Part shown: in pieces, positions 16,202-25,398 of the stretch | How the letters are laid out: the number at the start of each line of letters is the position of its first letter | How positions within the stretch are numbered: the first letter of the stretch is position 1 | NCBI GenBank assembly: GCA_040876735.1 | Contig: JBBDPC010000129.1 | Location: 1-64,000 of the forward strand | DNA from: Natronomicrosphaera sp040876735 | GTDB taxonomy: Bacteria; Planctomycetota; Phycisphaerae; Phycisphaerales; Phycisphaeraceae | Reading direction: 5' to 3' | Length of the DNA stretch: 64,000 bases | Position numbers and translations under genes: made by a program | The notes under the pieces: model-generated | The model's input: only the letters and a program-made list of their open reading frames with translations | Database searches by the model: none | What the model was told of the DNA's origin: nothing

Positions 16202-17242
16202 TCAGGCGGTGTCGGAAAGGGCGTCGACGATGGTACATCGTTCGGCGAGTTCGGTCACGCGGTCGCGGTCGAAGCCGGCGACACCTGCGAGCAGGGCGTT
16301 GGCGCTGGCGGTGGCGATGCCCCAGCGGAGCACGTCTTCGGGCGCACGGCCGGCGGCGTGGGCGTCGAGCAGGCCGGCGAGCAGGCAGTCGCCGCAGCCG
16401 ACGGTGTTGATCACCTCGTTGGCGGGGACGTCGCACCGGCCGCGCCACACCCGGCCCTGGTGGAACAGCAAAGCGCCGGCGGGGCCGAGCGTGACGACAA
16501 CCCAGGCGACCCGGCGGGCGATGCGCCGGCCGGCGTCGATGATCGCCGCTTCGTCCGTGAGCGCGTCGGGCGCCTGGCCCAGGGCCTCCGCCAACTCCCG
16601 GCGGTTGGGCTTGATCATCCAGAGCATCTTCGACCCGCCGCTGCCGCCGACCGGCTCGGGCTCGGCGTCGGCGAGGCTGGCCATCTCCAGGCTGGTCGAC
16701 TCCGCCAGCAGCCGGCCGCCGACGTCCAGCACAACCTTCGCGCCGCCGCCGATGGCGACATACATCAGCGTGTCGAAGTCGGCCATGTCCATGCCCTGCG
16801 GCAGCGATCCGGCGAACAGCACCAGCGCCCCGGGCCGGGCGAGCAGGCCCAGCTTGCTCACCAGGCGCTGGAGGTCGTGGCGGGTGATTTCGAACCCGGT
16901 GGTGCGGACGTGGGTGTCGGTGTGGTTTTTCGGGTCGAGGATGGTGATGTTTTCGCGCGTCGGGCCGCGCGCGGCGAGCAGTTGGCACAGCGACCGACCG
17001 GGCCGGGCCTCGGCGAGCAGATGCTCGAACTCCAGCATCTCCGCCTGCCCGACAAAGCCGGTAGCGACGTTGTCCCGGCCGATGCGGGCCAGCGCCCGCG
17101 AGACGTTGATGCCCTTGCCCGCGGGATAGCGCAAGGCCTCCCGGGCCTTGACGTGCTCGCCGACGTGGAAGTCATCGACCTCCAGCACGCGGTCGATGGC
17201 GGTGTTGAGCGTCACCGTGATGATGGCGTTGGTGGGGGGCAT
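16202..17242 (-). CDS. PfkB-family sugar kinase (1-phosphofructokinase-like)
   Basis: A 346-residue ribokinase-fold kinase resembling FruK/LacC. TVTLNTAIDRVLEVDDFHVG is the N-terminal signature, YPAGKGINVSRALARIG the substrate-binding glycine motif, and NTVGCGDCLLAGLL the PfkB C-terminal signature with the catalytic Asp in GCGD. Likely substrates are fructose-1-phosphate, tagatose-6-phosphate or a related phosphosugar; sequence alone does not decide. No PTS or sugar-transport gene is next to it. ATG 17242 is chosen over the upstream in-frame start at 17281, as family alignment begins there; no Shine-Dalgarno is clear. It is divergent from the PilZ gene, and a GTTAC-x7-GTAAC dyad at 17328-17345 between them could be an operator. 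Confidence 0.85.
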   Translation of the reverse strand: MPPTNAIITVTLNTAIDRVLEVDDFHVGEHVKAREALRYPAGKGINVSRALARIGRDNVATGFVGQAEMLEFEHLLAEARPGRSLCQLLAARGPTRENITILDPKNHTDTHVRTTGFEITRHDLQRLVSKLGLLARPGALVLFAGSLPQGMDMADFDTLMYVAIGGGAKVVLDVGGRLLAESTSLEMASLADAEPEPVGGSGGSKMLWMIKPNRRELAEALGQAPDALTDEAAIIDAGRRIARRVAWVVVTLGPAGALLFHQGRVWRGRCDVPANEVINTVGCGDCLLAGLLDAHAAGRAPEDVLRWGIATASANALLAGVAGFDRDRVTELAERCTIVDALSDTA

Positions 17243-17405
17243 GGTGGTGTTGGTGGTCGGAGGTCCCGCTCTTTGTCGCAAGGCTCCTCAGTGCGGGCGT
17301 GAGGTCCTGCTGCGTGGTCCAGGTTAAGCGTTACCGTCAGCGTAACCGATACAAACAATATCCGCCTCAGGCTTGCAGGACGCAACATTGTGGGAGATGT
17401 CTGTC

Positions 17406-17729
17406 ATGGCTGACAACGAGCGACGCGAACATCCACGCCTCCGCACCGCCCGCCCGGTGAAACTGCGGTCCGACCGCACGGGCAGCCGCTACCTCGCCGG
17501 CTGGAGCCGGGACGTCTCGGCCGGCGGGGCGTTGATCGAACTGGCGGCGGGCATGACGTTTCAGGCTGGCGACCGGGTACAGGTGGGCCTGGCCGTGTCG
17601 CCGCGGCAGGCGCTGCTCCGCTCCAGCCAGATGGTGGAGGCGACGGTGGTGCGCAGCCTGCGGCATGAGCCCCGGCAGTACCTCGCCGTCCGCTTCGCCG
17701 AGCGCCAGCGTCTGGCCCAGGCGGGCTGA
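17406..17729 (+). CDS. PilZ domain protein
   Basis: A 107-residue single-domain PilZ protein, a likely receptor for cyclic di-GMP. The binding residues are present: RREHPR (R7 and R11 of the RxxxR motif) and DVSAGG (36-41, the D/NxSxxG motif). Nothing else is fused to it. Start 17406 is preferred because GGGAG at 17392-17396 is nine bases upstream; the in-frame ATG at 17397 would touch it. A hairpin (17790-17807) follows. The window also encodes a GGDEF protein (21592-23133), a possible source of the ligand, but they are not in one operon. Confidence 0.85.
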   Translation: MADNERREHPRLRTARPVKLRSDRTGSRYLAGWSRDVSAGGALIELAAGMTFQAGDRVQVGLAVSPRQALLRSSQMVEATVVRSLRHEPRQYLAVRFAERQRLAQAG

Positions 17730-17789
17730 GCCCGATCTGCCCGATGGCCGCGGACCTTCATCGGTCACCTTCTTCACGCCCAAATTGCC

Positions 17790-17807
17790 GCCCCGGCTTG
17801 CCGGGGC
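17790..17807 (+). terminator. Hairpin after the PilZ gene
   Basis: GCCCCGGC-tt-GCCGGGGC, a perfect 8-base-pair stem, followed by TTGGCTT rather than a clean U-tract. It lies between the PilZ gene and the metH promoter; the following TTGGCT also serves as the proposed metH -35. Confidence 0.45.
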
Positions 17808-17836
17808 TTGGCTTCCATGGGCAAATCGGCTATCAT
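17808..17836 (+). promoter_or_regulatory. Probable metH promoter
   Basis: TTGGCT (17808-17813) and TATCAT (17831-17836) with a 17-base spacer. The -10 overlaps an inverted repeat GGCTATC / GATAGCC (17828-17834, 17856-17862) that could be an operator. I do not recognise a cobalamin, SAM or SAH riboswitch in the 90-base 5' leader. Confidence 0.5.
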
Positions 17837-17928
17837 CTGTCAATCCGGATGAATGGATAGCCCTTGCCCGCCCGGCGTGTCGTCGGTCGGAGAGGGTGGC
17901 GTAACGACAACAAGGGTGGCGAATCATT

Positions 17929-20900
17929 ATGAGTAGTGAGTTTCTCAAGCAGCTCGACAAGCGCGTGCTGTTCTTCGACGGTGCCATGGGCACGTCGATT
18001 CACGAAGTGGCGGACCTGGACCTCGACCGCGATTACCTGGGCAAGGAAAACTGCACGGAAGTGCTGGTGAAGACCCGGCCGGAGGTGATCCAGCAGATCC
18101 ACGAATCGTTCCTCGAAGTCGGGGCCGACGGCGTCGAAACCGACACGTTCGGCGCCAACAAGCTGGTCTTCGCCGAGTTCGACCTCGTCGAGGAGACCTA
18201 CGAACTGAACAAGCTGGCGGCCGAGGTCGCCCGCAAGGCCTGCGACAACCACGCGACGCCCGACAAGCCGCGGTTCGTCGTCGGCTCGATGGGCCCGGGC
18301 ACGAAGCTGCTGACGCTGGGCCACACGACGTGGGACCTCATGCTCGACAGCTACACCGAGCAGTGCCGGGGCCTGATCGACGGCGGCATCGACGTGTTCC
18401 TCATCGAAACCTGCCAGGACATTCTCCAGGTCAAGTGCGCGGTCAACGCCTGCATCGACGCGCTCAAGGAGAAGGGCAAGACCGTTGACGACATCCCGAT
18501 CATGGTGCAGGTCACCATCGAGACGACCGGCACGATGCTGGTGGGCACGGAGATCGCCGCGGCGGCAATGGCGCTGCAGGAGTTCCCCATCGCGTCGCTG
18601 GGCATGAACTGCGCCACCGGGCCGGACGAGATGGCCGAGCACGTGCAGTGGCTCTCCGAGTACTGGCCGCACCGCATCAGCCTGCTGCCCAACGCGGGAC
18701 TGCCGACGTTGCAGGACGGCAAGACGGTCTACCCGCTCGACCCCAAGCCGTTCGCCAAGAAGGTGGCCGACTTCGTCGACCGCTTCGGCATCAACATCGT
18801 CGGCGGCTGCTGCGGCACGACGCCCGAGCACATCGGTGAACTGGTCAAGGCCGTCGGCGAACGCGCTCCCAAGCCGCGCGAGCTCAAGCCGATCGAGCCC
18901 GGCTGCACGTCGCTGTACAGCACCGTCGACTACCGCCAGGACAACAGCCTGCTCAACGTCGGCGAGCGCACCAACGCCTCCGGCTCGCGCCGGTTCAAGC
19001 GGCTGCTGGAGGCCGAGGACTGGGACGAGATGGTCAGCCTCGCCCGGGAGCAGACCAAGGAAGGCTCGCACGTGATCGACGTCAACGTCGACTACGCCGG
19101 CCGCGACAACGCCGCCGATATGGCCGAGATCGTCCACCGCTTCGTCCGCCAGGTGAACGCGCCGCTGATGCTGGACTCGACCCAGACCGCCACCATCGAG
19201 GCGGGCCTGAAGAACGCCGGCGGCAAGTGCATCATCAATTCCGCCAACCTCGAAGAAGGCGAAGAAAAATTCGCCCAGATGTGCCACCTGGCCATGCGCT
19301 ACGGCGCCGGCCTGGTCATGGGCACCATCGACGAGGACGAAGAGGAGGCCATGGCCCGCACCGCCGACCGTAAGGTTGAGATCGCGAGCCGTATGTACAA
19401 GCTCGCCACCGAGAAGTACGGCATGAAGCCGGAAGACATCATGTTCGACCCGCTCGTACTGCCCATCTCCACCGGCATGGAGAAGGACCGGCGCAGCGCG
19501 CTCGAGCTGATCGAAGGCACGAAGCGTATCGCCAAGGAGTTCCCCAAGGTCCAGATCACCTGTGGCCTCTCCAACGTCAGCTTCGGCCTCAATCCCGCGG
19601 CGCGCCAGGTGCTCAACAGCGTCATGCTGCACGAACTGACCGAGGCGGGCATGACCAGCGCCATCGTGCACGTCTCCAAGATCCTGCCGCGCAACAAGAT
19701 CGAGGACAAGCAGTGGGACGCCGCGCTGAACGTGATCTACGACCGCAAGCCAGCCGAGAAGGTCAAGCTTGAAGACGGTACGCTCACCGAGGACCCGCTT
19801 CAGATCTTCATCGACCTGTTCCACGGCGCCGAAGCGGTGACCACCAAGGAAGACATCGCCGACCTGCCGTTGGAAGAACGGCTGCAGCGGCACATCATCG
19901 ACGGCGAAAAGAAGGGCATCACCGAGACGCTCGAAGAGGCGATGAAGAAGTACGAGCCGTTGGCCATCATCAACGACCACCTGCTCGGCGGTATGAAGGT
20001 CGTCGGTGAACTGTTCGGCAGCGGACAGATGCAGTTGCCGTTCGTGCTGCAAAGCGCCGAGGTGATGAAGATGGCGGTCGCCCATCTCGAGCCGCACATG
20101 GAGAAAAAGGAAGGCGACACCAAGGGCACGATCACGCTGGCGACGGTGAAGGGCGACGTTCACGACATCGGCAAGAACCTCGTGGACATCATCCTCTCCA
20201 ACAACGGCTACACCGTGCACAACATCGGCATCAAGCAGCCGATCTCCGCCATCATCGAAAACTACACCGCCAAGAAGTCCGACGCCATCGGTCTCTCCGG
20301 CCTGCTGGTCAAGAGCGTGCAGGTGATGGAGGAAAACCTCAAGGAGATGAACGCCCAGGGCATCACCGCCCCCGTCATCCTCGGCGGCGCCGCGCTCAGC
20401 CGGCACCACTGCGAGCACAACCTCCGCGCCCAGTACGAAGGCCACGTCTTCTACGGCCTCGACGCGTTCGAGGGCCTGCGCATCATGGACCGCATCATGG
20501 CGGGCGAAACCGATGAACTGAACACCGAGATCGACGAACGGCTCACCAAGCGTGCGGCCGTGGAAGAGACGATCGCCAAGCGCGACGCCGCACGCAAGGA
20601 GGCCAGCGCGGGCGAAGGCGGCACGGCCGTGGCGGAGAAGACCCGTTCCGACGTCGCCGCCGACATCGACGTACCCACCCCGCCGTTCTACGGCACGAAG
20701 ATCGTCGAGGATATCGAACTCGACAAGGTCTTCGAGCACATCAACACGATCGCGCTCTTCCGCGGCCAGTGGCAGTTTAAGAAGGGCAAGCTCAGCAAGG
20801 AAGACTACGAGAAGCTGCTGACGAACGAGGTCGAGCCGATCTTCGACCGTCTGAAGAAGCAGTGCAAGGCTGAAGGCATCCTTCAGCCCAAGGTCGTCTA

Positions 20901-21465
20901 CGGCTACTTCCCCGTGCAGAGCGAGGGCAATGACCTGATCGTGTTCGACGCCGACGATCACGAGAAGGAAGTGGAACGCTTCAGCTTCCCCCGCCAGAAC
21001 GGCAAGAAGCACTACTGCATCAGCGACTTCTTCCGCTCGACCGACAGCGGCGAGAAGGATGTGCTGGCGATGAGCTGCGTCACGATGGGCAAGAAAGTCA
21101 GCGAGATCACTGCGAAGCTGTTCGAGGACAACAACTATGCCGAGTATCTCTACATGCACGGCATGGGCGTCGAATCGGCGGAAGGGCTCGCAGAATACTG
21201 GCACCGCGTCATGCGGCAGGAACTGGGCATCGACGATCAGGACGCCGACGAAGTCCGCAAGCTGTTCACGCAGCACTACCGCGGCAGCCGGTACAGCTTT
21301 GGCTATCCCGCCTGCCCGGAGATGAGCGACCAGGACAAGCTCTGGCGTCTGCTCGAACCCGGCCGGATCGGCTGCGTGCTGACCGAAAACTGGCAGATCG
21401 ACCCCGAGCAGTCGACCAGCGCCATCATCGTGCACCATCCGGAGGCGAAGTACTTCAACGTCTGA
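17929..21465 (+). CDS. metH: Cobalamin-dependent methionine synthase
   Basis: Transfers a methyl group from methyltetrahydrofolate to homocysteine through enzyme-bound cobalamin. 1178 residues with all four modules: the homocysteine domain (1-320) with zinc ligands in GMNCATG and GGCCGTTPEH; the pterin-binding barrel (about 345-600, from NVGERTNASGSRRFKRLLE); the B12 cap and Rossmann domain with GDVHDIGKN, H745 being the axial cobalt ligand; and the C-terminal SAM-dependent reactivation domain ending RYSFGYPACPEMSDQDKLW. A charged Ala/Glu/Lys linker (about 885-910) precedes the reactivation domain. Length is close to the usual 1200-1230. It stands alone with its own promoter and a hairpin after it. 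Confidence 0.98.
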   Translation: MSSEFLKQLDKRVLFFDGAMGTSIHEVADLDLDRDYLGKENCTEVLVKTRPEVIQQIHESFLEVGADGVETDTFGANKLVFAEFDLVEETYELNKLAAEVARKACDNHATPDKPRFVVGSMGPGTKLLTLGHTTWDLMLDSYTEQCRGLIDGGIDVFLIETCQDILQVKCAVNACIDALKEKGKTVDDIPIMVQVTIETTGTMLVGTEIAAAAMALQEFPIASLGMNCATGPDEMAEHVQWLSEYWPHRISLLPNAGLPTLQDGKTVYPLDPKPFAKKVADFVDRFGINIVGGCCGTTPEHIGELVKAVGERAPKPRELKPIEPGCTSLYSTVDYRQDNSLLNVGERTNASGSRRFKRLLEAEDWDEMVSLAREQTKEGSHVIDVNVDYAGRDNAADMAEIVHRFVRQVNAPLMLDSTQTATIEAGLKNAGGKCIINSANLEEGEEKFAQMCHLAMRYGAGLVMGTIDEDEEEAMARTADRKVEIASRMYKLATEKYGMKPEDIMFDPLVLPISTGMEKDRRSALELIEGTKRIAKEFPKVQITCGLSNVSFGLNPAARQVLNSVMLHELTEAGMTSAIVHVSKILPRNKIEDKQWDAALNVIYDRKPAEKVKLEDGTLTEDPLQIFIDLFHGAEAVTTKEDIADLPLEERLQRHIIDGEKKGITETLEEAMKKYEPLAIINDHLLGGMKVVGELFGSGQMQLPFVLQSAEVMKMAVAHLEPHMEKKEGDTKGTITLATVKGDVHDIGKNLVDIILSNNGYTVHNIGIKQPISAIIENYTAKKSDAIGLSGLLVKSVQVMEENLKEMNAQGITAPVILGGAALSRHHCEHNLRAQYEGHVFYGLDAFEGLRIMDRIMAGETDELNTEIDERLTKRAAVEETIAKRDAARKEASAGEGGTAVAEKTRSDVAADIDVPTPPFYGTKIVEDIELDKVFEHINTIALFRGQWQFKKGKLSKEDYEKLLTNEVEPIFDRLKKQCKAEGILQPKVVYGYFPVQSEGNDLIVFDADDHEKEVERFSFPRQNGKKHYCISDFFRSTDSGEKDVLAMSCVTMGKKVSEITAKLFEDNNYAEYLYMHGMGVESAEGLAEYWHRVMRQELGIDDQDADEVRKLFTQHYRGSRYSFGYPACPEMSDQDKLWRLLEPGRIGCVLTENWQIDPEQSTSAIIVHHPEAKYFNV

Positions 21466-21519
21466 CGCAGCCGCGCGATGAGCTTCACACGACAACGCGG
21501 ACCGGGACTTATGAACATT

Positions 21520-21550
21520 TAGCCGCGGGTCTTGGCCCGCGCTGCGGCTA
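21520..21550 (+). terminator. Hairpin after metH
   Basis: TAGCCGCG...and CGC-GCGGCTA arms (21520-21550) make an imperfect stem in the 126-base convergent spacer between metH and the HDOD-GGDEF gene. No U-tract. The TTAGCCGCG word also begins the perfect palindrome at 42016-42063. Confidence 0.4.
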
Positions 21551-21591
21551 CTGAAGAGCGCGGTGCAAGTACCACGGCTGAATGAGGGGAT

Positions 21592-23133
21592 TTACGCGGC
21601 GTCCAGCGGGCAGGAGCCCGGTGCGGTGGGTGTGGTTGCGTCGGTGGCCTCGTTGCACGAGAGGTTGTGGAACACCAGGCCGCCGCGCCCTTCGCGCTTG
21701 CGCTGATACATCGCTTCGTCGGCGGCGTGCATCAGGTCTTCGAGGCCAAGGTTCTCTTCCACCTTGTTCACGTAGACCGCGCCGATGCTGAATCGCAGGC
21801 GTACGTCGTCGGCATCCGTGACCTTGATCCGACGGTCAAGGCAGGCCATGGTGACGCGTTCGACCACCTCGCGCGCCTGCTTCTCGTTGAGGCTGCACAG
21901 CAGGATCACGAACTCGTCGCCGCCGATGCGGGCGATCAGGTCGTTGCGGTCGATGCTGCGGCGCAGCAGCTTGGCGACGCCGCGCAACATCCGGTCCCCC
22001 GCCTCGTGGCCGAACGCATCATTGACCGGCTTGAAGTGATCCAGGTCCATGGCGAGCAGGCAGGCGCTGAGCCCGTGCGACGCGGCGATCTCCAGCCTCC
22101 GCTCGGCGAGGTGCGTGAAGCCGCGGCGGTTCAGCAGCTTGGTCAGCGGATCGGTGAAGGCCTGGCACCGGAGATTGTTCAGGTCTTCGCGTTGCTGGCC
22201 GAGCGCGGCGGTGAGCTGTTCGCGCGGCGGCATGGGATCGGGCCGGTCGGCATGCAGCGGCGCGGCCCGCTCGCTCGTCGCCTGGTAAAACGCATCGGGC
22301 GAAGCATACGCCGGCGCGAGAAAGCTTCCATGGAGGGCGACCAGCCACTCGCGCTGCGAGCTGGACAACTCTTCGTCAAAGTGCGGCACGAGGCTCGCGA
22401 GGTACAACGGCACGCTCATCAGCACCCGGGCGTTCGCGCCGGCGGCCGGCTCGTCGTCACCGTCCCGCTCGGCGGGCAGGTCCGGCGGCTGGTGGTGGCG
22501 ATGGACCGCCTGGCGGAGATCCACGTCCGCATCCCACGAGCGCAGCAGGCGCATGCTCAGCTCGATGTGGTCGATGCCGAACCGCTCACGCTCGAGTTGG
22601 CACCACGCGCCCTGGCCGGCGGGCACCACGTCGCGCTGGTAGAAATGCGGATCAAGGTTGACCAGCAGGGGCAGGGCCACGTCCTGGACCAGGCCGAGGC
22701 AGAAGGCCTTTTCCGCATGGGCCGGATCAATCAGTTCTCCGGCAAGCTGCGCCGCACAGGCTTTGCACAGCGAGGCGATCCAAAGCTGGCTCAGCCACGG
22801 CTCGTCCAGGCCGATGCCCTCATGCACCGCACGCAGCCCGAAGGCGAGCGCCAGCGAGCGCGCCCGGCCGCCGCCGAGGTGAAGCACCGCCCGGCGGACG
22901 GTGTCGATCGGTTGCCGCAGGCCGAACGCCGCCGAGTTTGTCACGCTCAGCAATCGAGCGGCGAGACTGGGGCAGCGCGTGATCGCCTTGGCGACGGCAT
23001 CGGGATCGGCGGGCGAGGCGTTGAGCACGGCCAGCAGCGGGCCGGGGTTGACCGGCACGAAGCCGATCTGTTTCAAGGTCTGGTCCCGTCGCGTGTGAAT
23101 GTTGTCGTGGGACGGTGGAACCTTGATGGCCAT
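21592..23133 (-). CDS. HDOD-GGDEF fusion protein (probable diguanylate cyclase)
   Basis: A 513-residue cytoplasmic signalling protein. Residues 25-225 are an HDOD domain (a catalytically inactive HD relative that usually serves as a scaffold), seen in ITRCPSLAARLLSVTNSAAF and AVLHLGGGRARSLALAF. After a linker and coiled segment (300-325), residues 325-490 are a GGDEF domain with DPLTKLLNRRGF, DLDHFKPVND and an intact RIGGDEF (GGDEF at 404-408), so it should make cyclic di-GMP. The inhibitory I-site expected five residues before GGDEF reads DRND (395-398) instead of RxxD, so product inhibition is probably lost. No receiver or PAS domain. ATG 23133 follows an AGGGA segment. Confidence 0.9.
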   Translation of the reverse strand: MAIKVPPSHDNIHTRRDQTLKQIGFVPVNPGPLLAVLNASPADPDAVAKAITRCPSLAARLLSVTNSAAFGLRQPIDTVRRAVLHLGGGRARSLALAFGLRAVHEGIGLDEPWLSQLWIASLCKACAAQLAGELIDPAHAEKAFCLGLVQDVALPLLVNLDPHFYQRDVVPAGQGAWCQLERERFGIDHIELSMRLLRSWDADVDLRQAVHRHHQPPDLPAERDGDDEPAAGANARVLMSVPLYLASLVPHFDEELSSSQREWLVALHGSFLAPAYASPDAFYQATSERAAPLHADRPDPMPPREQLTAALGQQREDLNNLRCQAFTDPLTKLLNRRGFTHLAERRLEIAASHGLSACLLAMDLDHFKPVNDAFGHEAGDRMLRGVAKLLRRSIDRNDLIARIGGDEFVILLCSLNEKQAREVVERVTMACLDRRIKVTDADDVRLRFSIGAVYVNKVEENLGLEDLMHAADEAMYQRKREGRGGLVFHNLSCNEATDATTPTAPGSCPLDAA

Positions 23134-23427
23134 CGCGTGATCCCTGCAAAGAAAGATGCGGCGTCTACCCGATACAGCGGACCGTGCTTGTATCGGCCAC
23201 TCCGCCTTGCCGGATGCACGGCCGGGGGCGAGGAAACGTCAGCAATTGCAAGCCGAGGCGGCCGTGCATGATGCGACCGCAACAGCCGATACGATCGACA
23301 GGAACCGCACGGCCGCACGCGCTGACCAGGACTTCCGATATTTCCCATGCGCTGACTCAACTGCCAGCCGTGGCGCGTCGAAGATGAGCGACAGGCAATC
23401 GAACCACGAATGCCGCGGAGCCTTACC
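23134..23427. other. Non-coding divergent spacer
   Basis: A 294-base gap between the divergent HDOD-GGDEF gene and the membrane-protein gene. Apart from an imperfect pair GCACGGCCG (near 23216) / CGGCCGTGC (near 23261) I see no gene, RNA or strong promoter. Confidence 0.5.
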
Positions 23428-24084
23428 ATGCGCCTGGTGATCGACACGCTTATCGCCCTCATGCTCGTCGCCTTGCTCGCCGGCGTGATCTGGCATCACC
23501 GCTACCAGCACGAGCAGGAGCAGGTCCGCGTCACCGTCCATCGTTCGTTGGCGCAACTGCACGAGCAGGTGCTCTACCGCAAGACGCTGGAGCAGGTCGA
23601 GCGCAGCGACGTGGGCTTTCCGTTGACCATCGACGCCGCATGGTTCGACCGCGAACTGCCACGCAACACCATGGCCCCGGCCAGTCATCCATGGATGGAT
23701 GTCGCCCCGCCCGGTGACCATGGCGACCATCCGCCCGACCCGGTGCTCACCCACCCCGCCCAGGCGGGCCTGTGGTACAACCCCAACCGCGGCATCTTTC
23801 GCGCCCGCGTCCCCGAACAGCTCAGCCAGGGCGCCACGTTGCGCCTTTACAACGAACTCAACGGCACCACCCTCAGCGCCCTGCCGCAGACGGTGGACGC
23901 CACCCGCCGGGCCACGCCCCACGACCCGCCCGAGCCGGCCTCGCGCGTCGTGCCGGTGCGCGACGACACGCCAACGTGGTCCAGTCCACACCGCCAGGCC
24001 CCCCGGCGTGATGCGGAGCCGCCACGCCGCGAGACGCCCGACCCGCCCCGGCGCACGCTGTTGACACGGCCTCACGGCGATTGA
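23428..24084 (+). CDS. Hypothetical single-pass membrane protein
   Basis: A 218-residue protein with one N-terminal transmembrane segment (about 4-24, LVIDTLIALMLVALLAGVIW) followed by a charged heptad-like stretch HEQEQVRVTVHRSLAQLHEQ that may be a coiled coil. The middle (about 95-155) has a small strand-rich region, GLWYNPNRGIFRARVPEQL; the last 60 residues are Pro/Arg-rich and probably disordered. The N-terminal hydrophobic helix followed by a coil resembles pilin-like or secretion-associated proteins, but no prepilin cleavage site is present. ATG 23428 is chosen because GGAG lies eight bases upstream; ATG 23410 is the alternative. I do not recognise a family. Confidence 0.6.
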   Translation: MRLVIDTLIALMLVALLAGVIWHHRYQHEQEQVRVTVHRSLAQLHEQVLYRKTLEQVERSDVGFPLTIDAAWFDRELPRNTMAPASHPWMDVAPPGDHGDHPPDPVLTHPAQAGLWYNPNRGIFRARVPEQLSQGATLRLYNELNGTTLSALPQTVDATRRATPHDPPEPASRVVPVRDDTPTWSSPHRQAPRRDAEPPRRETPDPPRRTLLTRPHGD

Positions 24085-24121
24085 ACGCAGCGCCCGTTTC
24101 CCGCCGCGCCGGGCAATGCTC

Positions 24122-24127
24122 TACAAT
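24122..24127 (+). promoter_or_regulatory. Probable -10 hexamer of M16 gene (leaderless arrangement)
   Basis: TACAAT seven bases before the ATG at 24135, with no Shine-Dalgarno between. Transcription would start at or next to the A of ATG. The same TACAAT box precedes tsaB and the argD-like gene. Confidence 0.5.
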
Positions 24128-24134
24128 GCCCGGC

Positions 24135-25367
24135 ATGCCTGAGATTCATTGCGAAAAACTTCCCAACGGACTCTACCTGCTCGCCGAACCCATCGCCTCG
24201 GCCGAGTCGCTGTCGATGACCATGCTCACGCCCGGCGGCCTGATGCACGAACCCGCCGACCAGCTCGGCGTGGCGACGATGTTGTCGGAAATCATCTGCC
24301 GCGGCGCGGGCGACCTCGACGCTCGGCAGCACAGCGAAGCGCTGGAACGCCTGGGCGTGCACCGCAGCACCAGCGCGGAAACCCGCCACCTGCGCTTGAG
24401 CGCGACCATGGTGGGCGACAAGATCGACCAGGCCTTGCCCCTGCTGCTGGACATGATCCGCCGACCGCGGTTCGACCCGGCCTCGCTGGAGCCGACCCGC
24501 CTGCTGGCGCTGCAGGAACTCGACGCTCTCGCGGACGAGCCGCAGCAGCGCGTGATGCTGGAACTCAAACGCCGCTTCTACCCCGCGCCGATGAACCGCT
24601 CCCCGTTGGGTGAACGGGCACACCTCGAGGCGATCACGCTCGAGCAGTTGCGCGCGTTCTGGCAACGTACGGCCGTGCCGGGCGGCACGATTCTCGCCTT
24701 CGCGGGCAAGCTCGACTGGCCGGCGCTGCGGAAGCGGGTGGCGGCGTTGACCGGTGACTGGCAGGGAGGGCTTGACGAGCCGACGCCCGCCCCCACGCCG
24801 CGGCGGGATTACGAGCATCTGTCAGCCGAGACGGCGCAGGTGCACATCGGCTTGGCGTATGACGCGGTGCCGGAAGACGGCGACACGAGCCTGCTCCAGC
24901 GTGCGGCGACCAGCGTGCTCAGCGGCGGCATGTCCGGCCGGCTGTTTACCGAGGTACGCGAGAAGCGCGGGCTGTGCTATGCCGTGATGGCCAGCTATTC
25001 CGGGCATCGCGATCACGGCTCGATCCTGGGCTATGCCGGCACGACCACGCCACGGGCGCAGGAGACGTTGGACGTGATGGTGGCCGAGCACCGCCGACTG
25101 AGCGACGGCGTGGACGCCAGCGAGTTTCAGCGGGCGATCGTCGGCCTCAAGTCACGGCTGGTGATGCAGGGCGAATCGACCGGGGCGCGCGCCAATGCCA
25201 TCGCGCTCGACCAGTACAACCTTGGCCGACCCCGCACGCTCGAAGAACTGGCCCGCCAGGTCGACGGCGTCACGCTGGCAAAGCTCAACGCGTTCGTGCG
25301 CGAGCACAAGCCCGGCACGATGACGGTGGTGACGTTGGGTTCGCAGGCGTTGAACATGGTTGATTGA
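24135..25367 (+). CDS. M16-family peptidase homologue lacking the zinc motif
   Basis: A 410-residue member of the M16 (pitrilysin/processing peptidase) family with both half-domains, about 1-200 and 215-410. The second half keeps the conserved GRLFTEVREKRGLCYAV pattern. In the first half, where active enzymes have HxxEH, this protein reads GVATMLSEII, so both His and the Glu are lost (aligned as T, S, E). It is therefore expected to be a non-catalytic partner, like the alpha subunit of mitochondrial processing peptidase; no active M16 gene is adjacent, so its partner would be elsewhere. No signal peptide. ATG 24135 is chosen on family alignment and on the TACAAT box seven bases upstream. Confidence 0.85.
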   Translation: MPEIHCEKLPNGLYLLAEPIASAESLSMTMLTPGGLMHEPADQLGVATMLSEIICRGAGDLDARQHSEALERLGVHRSTSAETRHLRLSATMVGDKIDQALPLLLDMIRRPRFDPASLEPTRLLALQELDALADEPQQRVMLELKRRFYPAPMNRSPLGERAHLEAITLEQLRAFWQRTAVPGGTILAFAGKLDWPALRKRVAALTGDWQGGLDEPTPAPTPRRDYEHLSAETAQVHIGLAYDAVPEDGDTSLLQRAATSVLSGGMSGRLFTEVREKRGLCYAVMASYSGHRDHGSILGYAGTTTPRAQETLDVMVAEHRRLSDGVDASEFQRAIVGLKSRLVMQGESTGARANAIALDQYNLGRPRTLEELARQVDGVTLAKLNAFVREHKPGTMTVVTLGSQALNMVD

Positions 25368-25398
25368 GCAATCGACAGTCAGCAATGATTGAGCCATG

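Noticed and set aside
17823..17928. Cobalamin, SAM or SAH riboswitch upstream of metH
   Set aside because: Only a simple GGCTATC/GATAGCC dyad is present; the conserved cores of those riboswitch classes were not recognised and the leader is too short for a B12 riboswitch.
17833..21495. 1220-codon open frame on the minus strand opposite metH
   Set aside because: It mirrors metH codon by codon; high GC leaves the antisense frame free of stops. The amino-acid composition (long Val/Leu/Asp/Ala runs) is that of a shadow frame.
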